DNA of 64,000 nucleotides from Notolepis coatsorum (taxonomy: Eukaryota > Chordata > Actinopteri > Aulopiformes > Paralepididae). Both the position numbers and the translations under genes were made by a program. Positions 48,580 to 59,601 of the stretch are shown here, piece by piece (positions within the stretch are counted from its first letter, which is position 1; the number at the start of each line of letters is the position of its first letter). Where the stretch lies: the NCBI GenBank assembly GCA_963971535.1, contig OZ020589.1, positions 95,786,324-95,850,323 on the forward strand, in the 5' to 3' direction. The notes beneath the pieces are model-generated. The model was not told the DNA's origin. It saw nothing but the letters and a program-made list of their open reading frames with translations, and made no database searches.

Positions 48580-51426
48580 TCACAAAGTCATGGGGTCATG
48601 GTCATCATCGATAGTATCTGGGAGTCGGGGCAGTTCTATGAGCCTCGCCACGGGACGTGTGTAAGTGCGCCCTTGGACGAGTACTTCAGCTGCTCGGACC
48701 TTGCCATCGGCACCGGTGATCACTTTGCTTACGCGGCCAGCCGGCCACATAGCTCTGTGGAGTGACTGGTCAATAATCATGACGACTGTTCCTTCTGTCA
48801 AATTGTCTCTCTCTTTTACCCACTTCTGGCGGGTCTGTAGAGACGGTAGGTAGTGAAGTAGGAAGCTGCTCCAAAACTTGTCAGCTAGTACTTGACTGTA
48901 CCTCCACATTCTTCGGCCGTTCGCTTCTTCAGGCCTGTACATTGTCTGGGGTAGCGCGGGGTCCAGCCGCCCCATTAGGAGTGTGTTAGGGGTGACTGGG
49001 TCGACATCTGCTACATCACTGGAGACGTAACCGAGGGGCTTTGAGTTCAATACTCCCTCGATCTCCGTGAGGACTGTCATTAGGACTTCCTCCGCCACAG
49101 TCTGGGCCCCAAGTACGGCGTACAGGGCTGTCTTTATAGAACGTACTTCTCGTTCCCAGGTTCCACAGAAGTGGGGTGCGTTCGGGGGATTAAACTGGAA
49201 GTCAATCTGGGATGGAGCGAGGTGGGTCTTAAGTTCTGGGCCCATAGCTTGGAAGCTCTCTCTCAGCTCTCTTTCTCCGCCTTTGAAGTTGGTCCCATGA
49301 TCAGACAACAATGTAGACGGTTTTCCTTTCCGTGATGTGAATCTTCGGAAGGCCATAAGGAATGAGTCTGTGCTCATGGTCGGAAGGAGCTCGATATGTA
49401 TCGCTTTGGTGGTCATGCATTTGAATACAATACCCCACCGCTTCTCGGTGCCTCTTCCTCTCTTTATATACAACGGGCCAAAGCAGTCCATGCCTGTGGA
49501 GTGGAATGGCTTGTCGCCGATTCGGAGGCGACAGGGGGGTAAGTCAGCCATCCGTGGTATGCTGGGCTGCGCGCGCCACTTACGGCAGTCTAGACAGGTT
49601 CGCTGGAAGCGCCGTACTGTTTCTCTGCCTTGCAGTATCCAATAACGACGTCTGATCTCCGCGAAGACTCTCTCTGCTCCTGCGTGGTGTACATCCTCGT
49701 CGTATTTCTTTATGATCAGCTCTGTGACCTTGTGTCGGCTGTTCAAGACGATCGGGTACTTGATATCATCCGGTAGATCGGGGGCTCTCCGCAGGCGACC
49801 ACCCACTCTGATGAGATTATGGGCATCACTCTCGGGTGCCAGGTGAATCAGTCTGCTGTCTGATGGGACGGGGTTTCCTCCCTGTAGACAGTCTAGCTCA
49901 TCGGGGAACGAGTCTCTCTGGGCTCGTTGTAGTAGAATAAGTTCTGCTTCTTCGTAGTCAGCTGCTGACATGTCAGTGGTGGACTGAATCTCTGGGTGGT
50001 GCCGCAGGAATGTTCTTTGCTGCGCACTCTCTAGGGTAATGCAGTCATCTATGTTGGGGTCTGTGGAGGCGACTGTGCTCAGTCCACAGAACATAGGTTT
50101 CTTGTTCTCAGCCTCCTCGTTACTTGCTTCCCGCGGGGTGGGCGTAGGCCATTCTCCTTCCGGGAGCTTGAGGAATTCTGGTCCGTCACTGTAGATGTTG
50201 CGACGGGTTAGGTCATCCAGAGACATTCCCCGGGTGATGACGTCAGCTGGGTTGTGTTTGGTGTCCACATACCGCCAGCTCGCTGCTTCTGTTAACTCTT
50301 GAATCTCGGTGACTCTGACTCCCACGAAGACTTTGTATCTGCATGAATCAGACTTGATCCATGTGAGTACTGTCGTGGAATCTGACCACAAGATTGTTCT
50401 GTGCACCGGAATGGTGAGTTCACGTTGGATTAACGTGGCTAGATGCGCTCCTGCTAGGGCTGCGCAGAGCTCTAGACGTGGGATAGATTGTTGCTTACGT
50501 GGGGCTATTCTTGAGCGGGCCAGGATGAAAGCAGTGTGTATCTTTCCTCCCTTCTCTTGGGCACGCAAGTAGGCCACCGATCCGTAGGCTACTTCGGAGG
50601 CGTCGCTGAAGACGTGTAGCTCAATCTCGCATGTCTCTGGCCTCACTGTGGATGGGAAGTAGCTGCGGCGTATATTGACGCCTGGGAGTGAGCGGAGTTC
50701 CGTCTCCCACTCTCTCCATGTTGAGGCAAGGTGTGCGGGTATTGGGTCGTCCCAGCCCTGGTCCTTGTCCCATAGTGCTCGTACAATCATCTTTGCCCTG
50801 GTGGTGTAAGGTAGAATACATCCCAACGGGTCATATTGTCTGGCGAGTGTTCTGTACACACTCCGTCTGGTGCGCGGTATCGCAATGTATGACGCCGTGG
50901 ATGGCGGATACATCGGCGAGCGTTGGGGGAGAGGCCTCCTAGGCGAGTCTCCTCTTACGCCTCTCTGTGGGCTGGTACCGGCAGGGTACCATGGCCCGCT
51001 GGTCCAGGTGCTATTCCTCGGGGCTGGTCGTGCGTCGTGCTCACCCGTGAATAGAGTCGGGGGTCTGTAGCGCAGCGCCGCGGGGGTATAGCCTGGGCTG
51101 CACTGGACCTCCTGGTCCGGTGGAGTACTGTGCTGTCGTCGGGCTTGGTTCTCCTCCTCTCCCTCTTCTTCTTCTTTCAGGTCTTCCAGATCCTGTAATC
51201 GTTTATTTAGCTTCTCCGCAGTGTATGCCGCTCCTTCCTTGTAGCTGGGTCTCGCTTGGACCGGTCTGGGAAGGGGGTCTGCGGGGGGTATAGGCTTGGT
51301 CTGTTGGTCAAGTTCAGGGTCGCTTGCTCGGTTAGGAGGCGCTGCCCTTGACTGTTGTCTCGACGAGTTCCTTGAACCCCTGGCGGAGGGAGAGGGGGTT
51401 GCCCTGGGGATCATCAGCCGCTTCAT
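48580..51426 (-). CDS. BEL Gag-RNase H-integrase fusion (948 aa), RT core deleted
   Basis: The frame is open beyond its first Met to about 51,650. Residues 1-180 are Gag-like (basic, Pro-rich, Glu cluster). At about residue 185 the sequence jumps to the end of RT (VYRTLARQYDPLGCILPYTT, LWDKDQGWDDP). RNase H follows (IELHVFSDASEVAYGSVAYL, PRLELCAALAGA, ILWSDSTTVLTW, KHNPADVITRG). Integrase has the zinc site (VHHAGAERVF and CLDCRKW), then MDCFGPLY, LLSDHGTNF and CGTWEREVRSIKTAL (D-D-E), and a C-terminal domain (KWVKERDNLTEGTVVMII). Protease, CCHC knuckles and the YVDD core are absent, so the element is non-autonomous. Confidence 0.9.
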   Translation of the reverse strand: MKRLMIPRATPSPSARGSRNSSRQQSRAAPPNRASDPELDQQTKPIPPADPLPRPVQARPSYKEGAAYTAEKLNKRLQDLEDLKEEEEGEEENQARRQHSTPPDQEVQCSPGYTPAALRYRPPTLFTGEHDARPAPRNSTWTSGPWYPAGTSPQRGVRGDSPRRPLPQRSPMYPPSTASYIAIPRTRRSVYRTLARQYDPLGCILPYTTRAKMIVRALWDKDQGWDDPIPAHLASTWREWETELRSLPGVNIRRSYFPSTVRPETCEIELHVFSDASEVAYGSVAYLRAQEKGGKIHTAFILARSRIAPRKQQSIPRLELCAALAGAHLATLIQRELTIPVHRTILWSDSTTVLTWIKSDSCRYKVFVGVRVTEIQELTEAASWRYVDTKHNPADVITRGMSLDDLTRRNIYSDGPEFLKLPEGEWPTPTPREASNEEAENKKPMFCGLSTVASTDPNIDDCITLESAQQRTFLRHHPEIQSTTDMSAADYEEAELILLQRAQRDSFPDELDCLQGGNPVPSDSRLIHLAPESDAHNLIRVGGRLRRAPDLPDDIKYPIVLNSRHKVTELIIKKYDEDVHHAGAERVFAEIRRRYWILQGRETVRRFQRTCLDCRKWRAQPSIPRMADLPPCRLRIGDKPFHSTGMDCFGPLYIKRGRGTEKRWGIVFKCMTTKAIHIELLPTMSTDSFLMAFRRFTSRKGKPSTLLSDHGTNFKGGERELRESFQAMGPELKTHLAPSQIDFQFNPPNAPHFCGTWEREVRSIKTALYAVLGAQTVAEEVLMTVLTEIEGVLNSKPLGYVSSDVADVDPVTPNTLLMGRLDPALPQTMYRPEEANGRRMWRYSQVLADKFWSSFLLHYLPSLQTRQKWVKERDNLTEGTVVMIIDQSLHRAMWPAGRVSKVITGADGKVRAAEVLVQGRTYTRPVARLIELPRLPDTIDDDHDPMTL

Positions 51427-51619
51427 TAGCCGCGCTTGCGCTTGTAACTTGTCGCGCTCGGCTTGTAGTCTGTCGCGCTCGGCTTGGCGCTGGATGAGAT
51501 CGATGTTGCGCTCTGCTTCTCTTTGGGCATAGTCAGCGGCGCGCTGGGCTTCGGCGGCGGCGCGCTCTGCTTCTCTTTGGGCATAGTCAGCGGCGCGCTG
51601 GGCTTCTCTTTGGGCACCG

Positions 51620-52318
51620 TCAGCGGCGCGCTGGGCTGCGGCGGCGGTCTCTTACCATATTAATTTCCGTCTGAAGGCGTCTCATCTCCCGGCGTATGCG
51701 CTCTTCTTCGCTCCGTTGTTGCGCTTGGAGGCGTTCTCTTTCAATGGTAAAATGTTCGCGCTCGCTAAGCGTCTGCGCTTGGAGTCGATCGCGTTCGGTA
51801 GAGGCTGTCAGGCTGACGAGGAACGCCTGTTGTAGCATCCTCTCCGCTTCGCTGGGGGAAGGCGGTTGTGGAGGTGAGCCGCTCCTGCGTGAGCCGCTCC
51901 TGGGGGTACTCGTTGGGGAGTCTTGGAGCTCTATTTCCTCGGCGCTCTCCTCCTCTTCTTCCGTGCAGAGTTCTCTCTCTGTAGGGTTGTCTTCCTCCCG
52001 GGGCTGGTCGGGGACTACTTCTTGGGTAGTGGCGGGGGGTAAAGGCATGTCCGCTCCCTCCTGGTCCCCACCGTGAGCTTGGTCAGTTACATTAGGACCT
52101 ACTAGGGCCTCTGTGGTCGGGGAAACCTGGTCGTTAAGGTCAGACATAATTTTACTTTCTACTTTTACCGCGTTTACCGTTTGTCGAAGGCTAGGTAGTT
52201 GACTGACAGTGTAAGCCTCTAAGTACTGAGGTGTCTGTCGTCTGCGCCGCGGGCGTTCTAGGTTAGGAGGATCGTTTCGTGGAGTGTTCATCATAGGCCA
52301 TTTCGATATTAATAACAC
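51620..52318 (-). CDS. BEL Gag N-terminal region (232 aa)
   Basis: Starts near MNTPRNDPPNLERPRRRRQT (in-frame Met residues upstream are possible). It then has acidic and Pro-rich stretches and a long charged coiled-coil (ERDRLQAQTLSEREHFTIER, LQAQQRSEEERIRREMRRL). A frameshift or programmed shift near 51,650 joins it to the next frame, whose first residues are Ala/Arg/Glu repeats (AQRAADYAQREAERAAAEAQ). That repeat continues the same coiled-coil, so one ancestral Gag is likely. Confidence 0.75.
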   Translation of the reverse strand: MLLISKWPMMNTPRNDPPNLERPRRRRQTPQYLEAYTVSQLPSLRQTVNAVKVESKIMSDLNDQVSPTTEALVGPNVTDQAHGGDQEGADMPLPPATTQEVVPDQPREEDNPTERELCTEEEEESAEEIELQDSPTSTPRSGSRRSGSPPQPPSPSEAERMLQQAFLVSLTASTERDRLQAQTLSEREHFTIERERLQAQQRSEEERIRREMRRLQTEINMVRDRRRSPARR

Positions 52319-52342
52319 TATATTAATATTACACTAGTTACC

Positions 52343-52362
52343 CTCCGGCTCGAAGGACCAAT
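52343..52362 (-). promoter_or_regulatory. Primer-binding-site candidate
   Basis: Directly after the 5' LTR the minus strand reads AT then TGGTCCTTCGAGCCGGAGG. TGG is the complement of the CCA end of a tRNA. I could not assign the tRNA. Confidence 0.5.
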
Positions 52363-53733
52363 TGTAACTGAGGGGTACAATTCCCTGACTGTATTGTTAG
52401 ATATGATATTTAATACCACTACCTCTTGTACTTTAACTTCTGGCCATCCAGTACATGATATAAGTATGATGAACACTTTCCCACCTGATGAAACGAATCC
52501 ACACAAATGTACAAATCGAAGGTTTAATATAGCAAAAGGTATATACAACGTTCACTTGTTTACACTTATGGTTTGAAATATGCACTTGTATGGCAAATGA
52601 GTATTCGTAGGTAAATCAACATTGAATGTCCAATCTCTGGTTACGCAGGGAGTAAGTATACAACCTGGATATTTAGGAAACTATAGCGATGGTACTTAAA
52701 TGATTATAGCTGGATACACTAAGGGGGGGGGGGGGGGTCCCGCTGGTTGTAAGACAGTAGGAGGGGGGGGTTAGAGAAGCCGCTGGCGGTATCCCATCTG
52801 GCCGACGGTTTCTTGGGAGAATTCAAAGTCTTGAACACGGTGCCCACAGATCCTCGGTCCGCAGACGAATACAGCTGGACCCTCTGTGGACGGTAGCTGC
52901 CGGTCCACAACGGAGAGACGTGAGGCGACCTCACTGGTGTAGAGCGCCGTCTCACCTGGAGTCCTCTCCGGGGGGTAGTTCCAACACTCCGCAGTGTTGG
53001 CCTTTATCCATGGAATAATCAAAGCACCCAAAGCATAATCCAAGCCGTGGAAGGCTCGCCGTCGTCCGGGTAGAGTAATCCAATATACAGGTCCAGTCGC
53101 CCTGGCCCGGAGCTCCTCGGATGCAAGCACCACTAGGGGTCTGCCCAGCCTGGTTAAGCGTCCAGATAACGTCAGGAACGATGGGGGTACTGATAACTTT
53201 AGAACTCTAACCGAACGATGCACCATACATAAATAGACTATTATTAGCGGTATAGTGCCAAACTATGACTATTCAGCTATTAATCTACACGATATCTCAA
53301 TGCCTATTCTGGGGCCAAGTAGGCCTTACTACACCACACGTGCGTCGTGGGGAGGCTTCGCGTCTGTCACTCTGTTGGAGGGTAAAGAACTGGACTAAAA
53401 AGGAAATTCTACTTTACTTGCGCCATATATATATGCGCTATGAACAAATAGTACCATTCGTATTTCGCCCGACATATTCCTGCGCGGAACCGGGGCTTGC
53501 CACGACATGTTGGGCGGCACGATTGAACTTGGACCTAGGGGTATGGCAACCTGGCGCCAGGTTCTCGTCCAATGGTAGAATGAAACTATTATGGGCTGTT
53601 TAGTAGACTAAAGGGATATTCAGTGCATATTGTACAAGGAATATACAGGGGATATCAAACGATATACAAATACAATTAAATATATATATATAAATAAATA
53701 TATATATTCGGTTTAATCTGATCCTTCACAACA
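52363..53733 (-). repeat. BEL 5' LTR (1,371 bp)
   Basis: Same ends as the other LTR. I saw no substitutions apart from the 24-bp indel and run-length changes, but the check was by eye. Confidence 0.94.
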
Positions 53734-53940
53734 GTGTGAAAATGGTTGCCGATAGGAAGCGATTTGCAAGCGATCAAAATGAGATTAGATTAATTGTATT
53801 GTCATCATATAGTAGAGCTTGTGGTGTACACGCGCGGAGTACTGTATAGCCTACGCCAGCGTTTCCCAAACTAGTTTTTTATTGGGTCGCCAATTAAAAA
53901 AAAAATATTATAAATATATATATTTTTTTAAGCTGTAGAT

Positions 53941-54138
53941 GTGTTGATTCAGTTTGGCACCACATACTTATGTGAATCTGGGTTTTCTACTCTAGCATAC
54001 CTGAAAAACAAATACAGAAACAGACTAAATGCTCAGCATGACCTCAGAATAGCACTTTCAAAAACCAAGCCCAGAATAGATCTGCTGGTTGAACTTCAAC
54101 CAGCCACATACCTCTCATTAGATTTCATTGTGCCATAG
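53941..54138 (+). pseudogene. hAT transposase C-terminal dimerisation region
   Basis: Reads LIQFGTTYLCESGFSTLAYL, then KNKYRNRLNAQHDLRIALSK and KPRIDLLVEL, then a stop. This is the conserved hATC segment (CESGFS, RNRL, DLR.ALS). Everything upstream of it is deleted. Confidence 0.85.
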
Positions 54139-54303
54139 ATTTACATTTAGTCATTTAGCTGACGCTTTTATCCAAAGCGACTTACAAGTTCTGTACGACA
54201 AGACAGCAAGAAGGGTACAACTCTATCAGCTGAGTAACAATGTTCATCAAGTGTTGCGTGTTACAGTGTAGGTTAGTTTATTAGGACAAGTGCATGACAG
54301 TAA

Positions 54304-54998
54304 AGGCCCTCCCATAGTCGAGCAGACTGTACACAGAGCAGACTCCGCGGAGGTCCGCACGGACTCTTTGAGCTTTGATCTCAGCGGACAGCAGACCCAC
54401 AGCAGAGTCCAAGTGCGAAGCTCCTATTTTCTGATGCGCGGACGTCCGCGCCGCTGACTTGGTGTCACACAAAACGCTGCTCGGTGTTTTGGTTGACATC
54501 GAACTGCATTTAATGTGACGCCGATCTGCATTTTACTCTGACCACTCGCTCCGTGCCAAGAGAGATGTTTGAATGGCTTTTCTAAATGAAGTGTGTAAAA
54601 TTGCCAGTTTTATTTCAAAATATTGGAAACAGAGATAACATAGAATGTTATCTCCGTTTCCAATATTTTGAAATAAAACTGGTGCTTTTTTTTCATGCAA
54701 TGCATGTTTGTCATTTCAGCACCACGCGCTGTCCACCTCAAGCCTATACGGTACATTGCATCTCGCTGCCTATATACCTGTTATTCAAGTGCGTAAAACT
54801 GCCCGTTTTATTATCGAAATATTGGAAACAGAGATAACATGACAGAAGTTGAACAGCGTGGGGACAATTGTGTAAACTGGCGCGTGACATGTAGGAAATT
54901 GGTCCGCGGAGGTCCGCTCGACTATGAAAGCTCAAAGAGTCCAGTGGACCTCTGCTGAGTCCAGTCCGCGTACAGTCTGCTCGACTATGGGAGCACCT
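54304..54998. mobile_element. Harbinger-like element (695 bp) in the L2 3' UTR
   Basis: Ends AGGCCCTCCCATAGTCGAGC and CTCGACTATGGGAGCACCT, duplication TAA (54,301-54,303, 54,999-55,001). The empty site is at about 4160-4180 in the other L2. It contains a 38-bp-arm hairpin at 54,604-54,682. Confidence 0.87.
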
Positions 54999-55038
54999 TA
55001 AGGTTAGTCAGGGTTATTATTTTCTTTTCTTTTTTTAA

Positions 55039-56477
55039 TCATTTCAGATAATGGTTGAAGAAGTGAGTCTTTAGTCGACGGCGAAAGATTGGACGGGATT
55101 CGGCTGTCCTAACTGGGATGGGTAGTTCATTCCACCATTGTGGGGCAAGGACTGAGAATAGGCGGCTTCTCTTTGATGACCCTCCGAGAGCTTGGATAGG
55201 AGTAGGTCTGAGGCGGCCAGAAGATGCAGAGCGTAGGGGTCTTGAGGGTGTGTAGTTAGAGACCATTGACCGGAGGTAGGCGGGAGCGGTTCCCTTTGCC
55301 GCACGGTATGCTAGGTCGAGGGCCTTGAAGCGGATACGTGCAGCAAAGGTCCCTAAGAAGTGGGGTGACATGGGCCGACTTCGGTAGGTTTGAGATCAGG
55401 CGGGCCGCTGCGTTTTGAATGAGTTGAAGAGGCTTGGTGGCAGTGGCCGGGAGGCCAGCTAGCAGTGCGTTGCAGTAGTCGAGGCGGGAGATGACTGTTG
55501 ATTGGACGAGGAGTTGGGTGGCTTCTTTTGTCAGGAAGGGGCGTATCCTTCTGACGTTGCTCAGGAGGAATCTGCAGGTTCTGGTTGTCGCTGCGATGTG
55601 AGCAGAGAAGTTCAACTGGTCGTCGAGGACAACACCAAGGTTCTTGGCGGTCGGGGACGCGGTCACAGCTGCATTCTCGACTGTGATGGAGAGGTCGGTC
55701 AGGGGGGAGGATTTGGCCGGCAGGTGGAGCAATTCTGTTTTGCTTAGGTTCAGTTTGAGGTGGTTGGTCGTCATCGAGGCGGAGATGTCGGACAGACAGG
55801 CCGAGATCCGCTCAGAGACGTGGATATCTGAGGGAGGGAGGGAAGGAGAGGAAGAGTTGAGTATCATCGGCATAACAATGATATGAGAAGCCATGAGACG
55901 TGATAATGTTACCCAGTGATTTAGTGTAGAGGGAGAAGAGAAGGGGTCCTAGGACCGAGCCCTGGGGGACACCCGTCCGGAGGGGGCGGGTGGCCGACAG
56001 AGTCCCTCTCCATGACACTTGGTAGGAGCGGTCGTTGAGGTATGATGTCAGCCATGTCAGCGCAGATCCAGCCACTCCCATTCCTGCGAGGGCCGTGAGG
56101 AGGATCTGATGGTTGACTGTGTCAAAGGCTGCAGATAGATCTAGGAGAATCAGAACAGAGGAGAGGCCTTTCGCTTTTGCTAAGTGAAGTGCCTCTGTGA
56201 CCGCAATGAGGGCCGTTTCTGTGGAGTGGCCAGTCCGGAAGCCAGACTGATTGGGGTCTAGGAGGTCATTCTGTAAGAGATAAGCAGTAAGTTGGTTGGA
56301 TACAGCACGTTCAAGTGTTTTAGAAAGAAAGGAGAGAAGAGAGACAGGACGATAGTTGGCTATGACGGTGGGGTTCAGGGTTGGTTTTTTTATGAGGGGC
56401 GTGACTCTGGCTTGTTTTAGGGAGGTGGGGACCACCCCAGAGTTGAGTGAGGAGTTGATGGACCCTGGTGGAAACAA
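55039..56477 (-). pseudogene. L2 reverse transcriptase with two frameshifts
   Basis: 56,477-55,812: LKQARVTPLIKKPTLNPTVI, NYRPVSLLSFLSKTLERAVS, NQSGFRTGHSTETALI, LLDLSAAFDTVNHQILL, TGVPQGSVLGPLLFSLY, catalytic YADDTQLF. 55,894-55,256: LKLNLSKTELLHLPAKS, NLGVVLDDQLNFSAH, RLDYCNALLAGLP. 55,371-55,039: FKALDLAYRAAKGTAPAYLR, LAPQWWNELPIPVRTAESRP. Frameshifts lie near 55,830 and 55,370. The endonuclease is missing. Confidence 0.88.
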
Positions 56478-56593
56478 GACGAAAGTCTTTCTCTGGTCTG
56501 CATCCCCTTAACAATTGTATGTATTGAGATGTACTGTACTGTACCCATTCTGCAATCTGTTAATAAACTTTTCAATCAATCAATCAATCAATG
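56460..56593 (+). mobile_element. LINE A 3' UTR (about 130 bp) nested in the L2
   Basis: CCTGGTGGAAACAAGACGAA, TGCATCCCCTTAACAATTGT, AAACTTTTCAATCAATCAAT. The L2 RT frame resumes right after the (TCAA)n tail (NSSLNSG to the left, TATI to the right on the coding strand). Confidence 0.85.
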
Positions 56594-57245
56594 GTTGCAG
56601 TTAGGAATGGGAGGATGTCCGGTGCTATGGTCTGGAGGAGTGGGGAGGGTAACTGGATGAAATATTATACCCCTTCTTGCATGATGTCAGGTCAGTAGAA
56701 TTTTTAAATAAGTCAGTACAAATTACTCAATATTTGGGTTTAAGGTTGAGGGACGGAGGGTGGGGGTAAGAAATGGAGAGTTGAAAAAGGGGTGAGAAAT
56801 AGAAAGGAGAGTAGAACATGTTTGTTAATTTAAAAGTGTTACAAAATTGTATGTACAGTACATGTGTTATGAGGTGGTGAGAAACTTAACATTACACTCT
56901 GATTATTGCTGTGATGTACTTTTATAATTGAATAAATACATTTCATATACATTTGAAATTCATGGTTTGTTGTGTTCTTTATCAGTAGTTTATAAATGTA
57001 TTTTATGGCAATTCATGATGTATTTTTGTAAGTTTGGGTCCCAGGGAAACCAAATTTCTCTTTTGGGTCTCGAGCTGAAAAAGTTTGGGAACCCCTGTCA
57101 GAGTTTCCCAGAGCCTTGGTGGATGAATTATGAATGGCAATAGCGAATAAAAGAAATAACGATCACAATAACGAGTTTACTCGTTGTTGGCGATATTCGA
57201 TTGGCGGGCAATAACGAGTTAACTCGTTCTTGGCAATTAATGTGT

Positions 57246-59133
57246 TAATCAATTAAACTTATATTGAAATACACTATATAGCCTATACACCAACACTGAA
57301 ATGACAGTGGATAAATAAATAAGAACTAAAGCTAATCGCGTGGAAATAGACTGCATTAATATTCCATAAGTCTTGTGTGCGCCAGTATACGTGTCTAATG
57401 AATGAACAGTATATAGGCTTAAGCTTATATTATTGTAATTACTTGTTTCATTAGGATTTAGTAGATACTATATGCTCTGCCCTACCTACGTACAGTAAGT
57501 ACAGTATACACATAAGGCCGCCAGAGTCGCGCTTACCAGCGGACTGCATGGTGGACTGTACTACGTCTATGGGGCGGGCAGTGCAGTATATTTGCTGCTC
57601 TCCTAATAAAACAAGTCATGATTAGAATAATATAAGCCTATACTGCGTTCATTCATTACGCGCGACTCTGTCTGCGATTGCAACGGCCCGATACCGCCGC
57701 CTGGTGGATTTCGGCCGATGGTGCACTTACTTTTCTACAGGAAGTATGACTCTGTGCATCGGTGAATGTCGTCCCGGCACAGTTTTCTTGTAACGTGAAT
57801 CCAGATGAACAGTCGAGTGCATTGAATCGCCTTCGAGACGCAAGAATCATTATGCTTTTGGAGTTTATGGTGTCGGCCAAATGGACATACGATCTAGCAG
57901 ATGGCAATCAAATAATTGGAATATTTTTCCTCCAGTATCATCGGCCAGAGGTAAGAGGAATCTAATGTTAATTCCAGCTCGATTGTCCATTTCTTTCATT
58001 GCAATCCATCTGATCAACGTATGATGTTGTACTAAAGAAAGCCGTTATTGACAATCAATTAATCAGAAACTAGAATCATGATGGAGCATAATGTATACCG
58101 ATCATATGCATTCAATTTTTTTATTGTAGCATGTATAGGGACGAAATGCCAATCGATTAAGTATAATATGCATCAGGGCCTATAACTCGCGTTCTAGGAA
58201 TTACCGCAGACCACTCTAAAAACATACTTATATTCACGACGGTATTAAACGACAATGTATGAATGGAAAAATATAACGTTCCCACATCCTGAACGATAGA
58301 TACCCGATGTCGAATGGGCCATAGAAATGCAGATATAGCTATACTATTTAAATAGTTATAGCCCTGCAAACAAGGTGAGCGACTCCATAGGCTTACAGCG
58401 GTGGCGTCAGAGCTATAAGATTCTCATATTGCGTGGCAGGGATTGTGTTAATGATATATTCGAAGGAATGCAGGTTTATAGCTATATCAAACAAAGGTCT
58501 GTCCCATTGTATACCATCAATGGGATATATTGCATGTTAACCTGCATTCTTTCAAATGTATAATTAATCATTAAAACAGATATGTAACAAATAAGAAATA
58601 CAAATTCCACAGAAGGCATTAAATAATAATTATTTTCAATCATTTCACAATAATTGCATAATTGTGTTTGAATATCTGAGTAATTAAAGTAATTATACAT
58701 TTGTCCAAAATAGCTCGTTCAGATATGGTTAATCCAGCTCCACTGTGATCAGATGAATCCATATTATTTATTTTTCCGACATCAAATGCGTAATTTCTTA
58801 TCGTACAAATATTGTCATATTTATTTTAATTATGATTAAGTAATTAATTCCAAGGAGGCCTGACATGAAGGAATCACTATGAGAACACAGTCTGTCAAGT
58901 TAATAAAATGTTCAATTAGTCAATCAATCATAAGTGTGCTCCTCAGCACTCTTAAATTCTGCTCTCAGCCACGGTCAAATCTGATCTCAGGAAAATTTGG
59001 GGAATCGCGCTACTAGCGCTAATATGTCTTAAATGGGCAGAAATCTGCCTAAGAGGATTTTCTTTGTCGTAAATCCCTTCGGAAACGAGACCCACTGTCT
59101 TTGGTGTGCAGAGACTAACACCATGTATAGTAG
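57246..59133. other. Mostly unassigned spacer
   Basis: No gene could be supported. 57,741-57,950 has exon-like ends (TTTTCTACAG, then CAGAG/GTAAGAGG) and an open stretch RDARIIMLLEFMVSAKWTYD, but stops occur earlier in that frame and no family was recognised. 58,893-58,930 is a LINE-like tail (AATAAAATGTTCAATTAGTC). Confidence 0.35.
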
Positions 59134-59601
59134 CAGTGTTGTAGTCGAGTCACTAAATCTTGAGGTCGAGTCTCGAGTCCCCAGTGTTTGAGTCCAAGAT
59201 CGAGTCCCCAAATAAGAGCCCGAGTCGAGGTCGAGTCCAAGTCATCAAGGTTGAGTCCACTCCAGTCAAAGAGCTGACGTACAAATAAAAAAAAGTCTAC
59301 ATTAAACAAATGACACAGCGTTCATAGTTTCATAGGGAGTTTATTTACTTTGTGACACAATAGCCAAACAAATCCACTAACCACCAATATCTTATGCCAA
59401 ATGATTAGGGCCTGTTAAAAAAATAAATTAATAATAATTAACTATTTATCAATTAACAAGTCAGAGTCCTCGTCTGCACCTTACGTGTCCGGAATGCAGT
59501 CAATGCTCGAGTCCAAGTCTGAGTCATCAGTGCTCAAGTCCAAGTCGAGTCACGAGTCCTGAAAATCAGTCCAGGACTCTGACTCGAGTACTACAACACT
59601 G
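59134..59601. mobile_element. hAT MITE (468 bp)
   Basis: Ends CAGTGTTGTAGTCGAGTC and GACTCGAGTACTACAACACTG, rich in CGAGTC motifs. The right flank CCATGTAG is matched by CCATGTATAGTAG on the left, an altered 8-bp duplication. Confidence 0.78.

Larger units (their letters stand above)
47096..53733 (-). mobile_element. BEL/Pao LTR retrotransposon, internally deleted (6.6 kb)
   Basis: Two direct LTRs, exact 5-bp duplication GTGTG (47,091-47,095, 53,734-53,738), minus orientation. The internal part is 3.9 kb, shorter than usual for BEL because capsid/protease/RT sequence is missing. A purine-rich tract (GGGGGCGGC, 48,487-48,497) lies before the 3' LTR, and a TGG-starting primer-site candidate follows the 5' LTR. 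Near-identical LTRs point to a recent insertion. Confidence 0.93.
54143..56655 (-). mobile_element. L2-type LINE, 5'-truncated, with two nested inserts
   Basis: The tail (TTTACATTTAGTCATTTAGC on plus) starts at 54,143, and the RT runs to about 56,655 (frame LLQTIAPDILPFLTATI). Nested inside are a Harbinger (54,304-54,998) and a LINE A tail (56,460-56,593). Confidence 0.87.
53862..57099 (+). mobile_element. ZBED5-type hAT remnant, split by an L2 LINE
   Basis: The left end CAGCGTTTCCCAAACTAG and right end GTTTGGGAACCCCTG (57,085-57,099) are inverted, as in hAT elements of the ZBED5 type. A transposase tail lies at 53,941-54,138. The L2 at 54,143-56,655 splits it. I found no matching 8-bp duplication, so the two ends may belong to different copies. 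Confidence 0.55.

Noticed and set aside
53862..57099. One hAT element with confirmed ends
   Set aside because: No matching 8-bp duplication was seen at the two ends, so it is listed only as a remnant with low confidence.
57741..57950. Coding exon
   Set aside because: Splice-like ends are present, but every frame has a stop or lacks support, and there is no recognisable protein.
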